From Planctomycetota bacterium (GTDB lineage: Bacteria > Planctomycetota > Phycisphaerae > Phycisphaerales > UBA5793), in contig JABFGK010000001.1 of the NCBI GenBank assembly GCA_013112555.1, forward strand, positions 2,268,581 through 2,332,580: DNA of 64,000 nt. The letters run 5' to 3'. Made by a program: the position numbers and the translations under genes. The notes beneath the pieces were generated by a model. It searched no databases. It was not told the DNA's origin and saw only the letters and a program-made list of their open reading frames with translations. Below are positions 61,759-64,000 of this stretch, piece after piece. Each line of letters opens with the position of its first letter. The first letter of the stretch is position 1.

Positions 61759-62216
61759 ATCCGACTGTTCCTTCTGGTCATGAGCCCGCTCACCTCCGAA
61801 GTGAGCGTGAGTTCAGACGATTCTGTACGAGTTCAGACGCCTCCGGTTCGTGCACTACACTGACGCTTTCAGTCCGTACCTATTCCACGCTCGTCATCTC
61901 GTGAGCATGTCGATGCGTCTACTGTTATGCAGTTCCCTGATAAAAGGCACCCATTGTATCCGGCGAGCCGGAGGCCGCCAGTTTCAGCCGGCACAATCGA
62001 TTGAAATGAACGAGCGATTGTTCACTCGCCCTGCCAGCATACTATCGGATAGTTTTATCCGCTGATGTGCACAAGAGATTCTAATGTATGTGTTGATTCC
62101 GACCCGGTTGACACCCACCGTCCGTGTACTCAACGCCGCTGTAGTACGACTGGTAAACAAGGAGCGGCAAGTCCCAATAATGCACCGGGTGCGTCTTTCT
62201 ACCGGATGAATGTATC
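61759..62216. other. Divergent region with repeat elements
   Basis: This 458-bp region lies between the cupredoxin-like gene and the DUF456 gene. It holds the repeats listed at 61788-61839 and the palindrome GCACCGGGTGC at 62182-62192, 25 bases before the DUF456 start. No gene is supported. Confidence 0.4.
61788..61839 (-). promoter_or_regulatory. Hairpin plus 20-bp-spaced direct repeats upstream of the cupredoxin-like gene
   Basis: GCTCAC (61788-61793) and GTGAGC (61801-61806) form an inverted repeat. GAGTTCAGACG occurs at 61809-61819 and again at 61829-61839, exactly 20 bases apart (two helical turns). All lie 30-80 bases before the start at 61758. Candidate activator or repressor sites. 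Confidence 0.4.
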
Positions 62217-62750
62217 ATGTTTACAACCCTTCTCATCCTGTTCTCAATCGTCAGCGTGATGTCACTGGCGCTGACCCTGATCGGGCTGCCGGGCGCATGG
62301 CTGGTCATTGCAGTCGGGATTGTGTGCCACTGGCTGCAGGACTGGACATGGTTTTCGTGGTGGACGATCGGCGGGTGTATTGCACTCGCACTGGTTGGTG
62401 AGGTGCTTGAGTTCGCCTCCGGAGCAGCCGGAACGCACTGGGCCGGAGGGAGCAAACGCTCAGGGGCCGGTGCCCTGATCGGCGCGCTGGTCGGCGGTCT
62501 TGCCGGGTCCATGTTCCCGCCGATCATCGGGGCGCTGATCTGGGGCGTCGTGGGCGCCGGTGTTGGGGCCATCGTCGCTGAGATCACCGTTCACGACGAC
62601 ACGGGCGCACCCCGTACGATGAAACAGACGTTGGGGATCGGAGGGGGTGCGGCAGCCGGTCGGCTTGCCGGGACCATTTCGAAACTGGCTGTCACGGCGA
62701 TCATTGCCATTGTCATGTTCGTCGCTGCCTGGATCCCGGGCCCGGCCTGA
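62217..62750 (+). CDS. DUF456-family membrane protein
   Basis: The protein is 177 residues with about five hydrophobic segments, glycine-rich (GAGALIGALVGGLAGSMFPPIIGALIWGVVGAGVGAIVAE). The start LTLIGLPGAWLVI and the later EVLEFASGAAGTHWAGGSKRSGAG match DUF456. Function of the family is unknown. A GGATGAA precedes the ATG. It converges on citrate synthase through the hairpin at 62781-62815. Confidence 0.88.
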   Translation: MFTTLLILFSIVSVMSLALTLIGLPGAWLVIAVGIVCHWLQDWTWFSWWTIGGCIALALVGEVLEFASGAAGTHWAGGSKRSGAGALIGALVGGLAGSMFPPIIGALIWGVVGAGVGAIVAEITVHDDTGAPRTMKQTLGIGGGAAAGRLAGTISKLAVTAIIAIVMFVAAWIPGPA

Positions 62751-62780
62751 GTGTCGATTGGTCTCACACCATCCATGAGA

Positions 62781-62815
62781 AAACCGAGCGCCACAACGTC
62801 AGCAGCGCTCGGTTT
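62781..62815. terminator. Bidirectional terminator
   Basis: AAACCGAGCGC (62781-62791) pairs perfectly with GCGCTCGGTTT (62805-62815), loop of 13. The A/T flanks serve both strands. It separates the convergent DUF456 and citrate synthase genes. Confidence 0.75.
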
Positions 62816-62864
62816 ATGGGTATTGATGGAGCCGGGATCAGTTCAGCACTGAACCGGAGTTGTC

Positions 62865-64000
62865 TTATCGCTCATCGAAGGGCACATAGGGTGCGTTGTG
62901 CGGGCCGATGTAGGCTGCCCGAGGCCGCATGATTCGATTCGCCTCGTTCTGTTCGAGGATGTGCCCGACCCAGCCGGTGACGCGACTGATGGCAAACATT
63001 GGCGTGAACATGTCGATTTCGATCCCGATCGACTTGTACGTGGTGGCCGAGTAGAAATCGACATTGGGATAGATGCCCTTGCTGCCGACGCGGGCGGTCA
63101 TGACCTCTTCGACCATCGTGCTGAGTTCGTACAGGTCGTGGTTGCCGGTGGAGTCGGCCAGATCCTTGGCAAAGGCTTTCAGGAACGTGGCCCGTGGGTC
63201 GAGCGTCTTGTAGACGCGGTGGCCGAAGCCCATGATCTTCTTCTTGGTGGCCATCGCCTCGTCGAGATACTTCGTGACGTTGTCGGCTGATCCGATTTCC
63301 CTGAGCATGTACATGACGCGCTCATTCGCCCCGCCGTGGAGTTGCCCGTGCAGGGCAGCAATGCCACCGGTCACAGCGCCGTAGACGCTGGACATGGTGG
63401 AACAGATAACGCGCGAGGTGAAGGTGGAGGCGTTCAGGCCGTGATCGGCATGGAGGATCAGGCAGACGTCCAATGCGCGAGCCATTGTCTCATCCGGCGC
63501 TTCGCCGTTGATCATGTAGAGGATATTACCGGCGATGTTGAGGTCCGGGTCCGGATCGACAAGCGGCAACTTCTTGCGAGCGCGGTCGAAGTAGGCGACG
63601 ATGGCCGGCATCTGACACACGAGCCGCATGCCTTTTTCGCGCAGGCCCTCCGGAGAGATATCGTCCGGGGTCTCATCAAAACTCGCGAGGTAGCTCACCG
63701 CTGTGCGCAGGACATGCATCGGAGCGGTCTTGGGCGGAATGTTCTGGAGTAACTCCTTGACGGGCGTGGGCAGCGTGTAGTGGGCACGCAGTTGGGCCGT
63801 GAAGTCCTTCAGTTCTGCTGCCTTGGGAAGCCGCTTGTGCCACAGGAGGAACGCGACCTCCTCGAACGTGGACTTCGTGGCAAGTTGGTCAATCGGGATT
63901 CCGAGGTACTCCAGGATTCCTTCGGTCCCGTTGACGTAGGACAGAACTGTCTCAGCGGCGATGACGCCTTCCAATCCTTTCGGTGCATTTGACTCTGTCA
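62865..64000 (-). CDS. gltA: Citrate synthase (start codon at window edge)
   Basis: The 378 visible codons hold the catalytic elements: ALDVCLILHADHGLNASTFTSR (catalytic His), LHGQLHGGANERVM, GFGHRVYKTLDPRA (His) and VDFYSATTYKSIGI (catalytic Asp in the PNVD segment). The enzyme condenses oxaloacetate and acetyl-CoA in the TCA cycle. The frame is open to the right edge: the last bases read TG ACA GAG TCA, so the ATG most likely begins one base outside the window. Type II length would be longer; this compact form (about 380) is the Gram-positive/archaeal-like type. A 2-methylcitrate synthase role cannot be excluded. Confidence 0.95.
   Translation of the reverse strand, partial: TESNAPKGLEGVIAAETVLSYVNGTEGILEYLGIPIDQLATKSTFEEVAFLLWHKRLPKAAELKDFTAQLRAHYTLPTPVKELLQNIPPKTAPMHVLRTAVSYLASFDETPDDISPEGLREKGMRLVCQMPAIVAYFDRARKKLPLVDPDPDLNIAGNILYMINGEAPDETMARALDVCLILHADHGLNASTFTSRVICSTMSSVYGAVTGGIAALHGQLHGGANERVMYMLREIGSADNVTKYLDEAMATKKKIMGFGHRVYKTLDPRATFLKAFAKDLADSTGNHDLYELSTMVEEVMTARVGSKGIYPNVDFYSATTYKSIGIEIDMFTPMFAISRVTGWVGHILEQNEANRIMRPRAAYIGPHNAPYVPFDER

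Overview
The window looks like a chromosome segment from a marine-type planctomycete, probably of the Phycisphaerae. This is inferred from gene content only: high GC, secreted proteins with Asp-box, choice-of-anchor and CIA30-fasciclin architectures, a GH106 rhamnosidase, an ECF sigma factor, FliM, and dispersed planctomycete-style tyrosine integrases. No rRNA or protein marker was compared with a database.

Layout. 1-2.0 kb: sugar-phosphate isomerase (KpsF/GutQ, partial) and ScpA. 2.3-9.0 kb: secreted Asp-box and choice-of-anchor proteins, two small membrane proteins and an old-yellow-enzyme oxidoreductase. 9.5-13.7 kb: a co-oriented cluster of a B12-binding sensor, an ECF sigma factor, an anti-sigma-like protein and a CIA30-fasciclin protein. 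14-18.9 kb: GH106 rhamnosidase and a class V aminotransferase. 19-21.3 kb: a lipoprotein and a voltage-gated K+ channel between fossil pieces of integrases. 33.7-48.8 kb: a peptidase, membrane proteins, a frameshifted phosphoesterase, an EEP-domain protein, a CorC-like protein, YbeY, PlsY, a glycosyltransferase, an ion transporter, a stress protein, a STAS protein and FliM. 49-64 kb: a DsbD-like protein with unusual domain order, a polysaccharide-type cluster (ligase-like/TPR and WecA/MraY-like), gamma-glutamyltransferase, an M24 peptidase with AccB and AccC, tRNA-Phe, a cupredoxin-like protein, a DUF456 protein and citrate synthase (partial).

The most interesting part is an integrative element of about 11.9 kb (21450-33409) in the 3' half of a tRNA-Thr gene, bounded by perfect 57-bp repeats. 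It carries a DUF5681-like protein, a HigB/HigA-type toxin-antitoxin pair, a single-chain type IIG restriction-modification enzyme, an unknown 543-residue protein, a five-copy 10-bp iteron array, an AlpA-like regulator, a primase-helicase, an XRE regulator and a tyrosine integrase. The set resembles a phage satellite or plasmid-like element with a defence cargo.

The integrase reading frame runs through the attachment site. In the integrated state it ends five codons past the repeat, inside the tRNA. In the excised circle the same frame would continue for 67 codons (21506-21709), so integration would swap the recombinase C-terminus. Immediately left of the element lies a 160-bp fossil joining the homologue of the element's first gene to the end of a related integrase, which shows that this tRNA site was occupied before.
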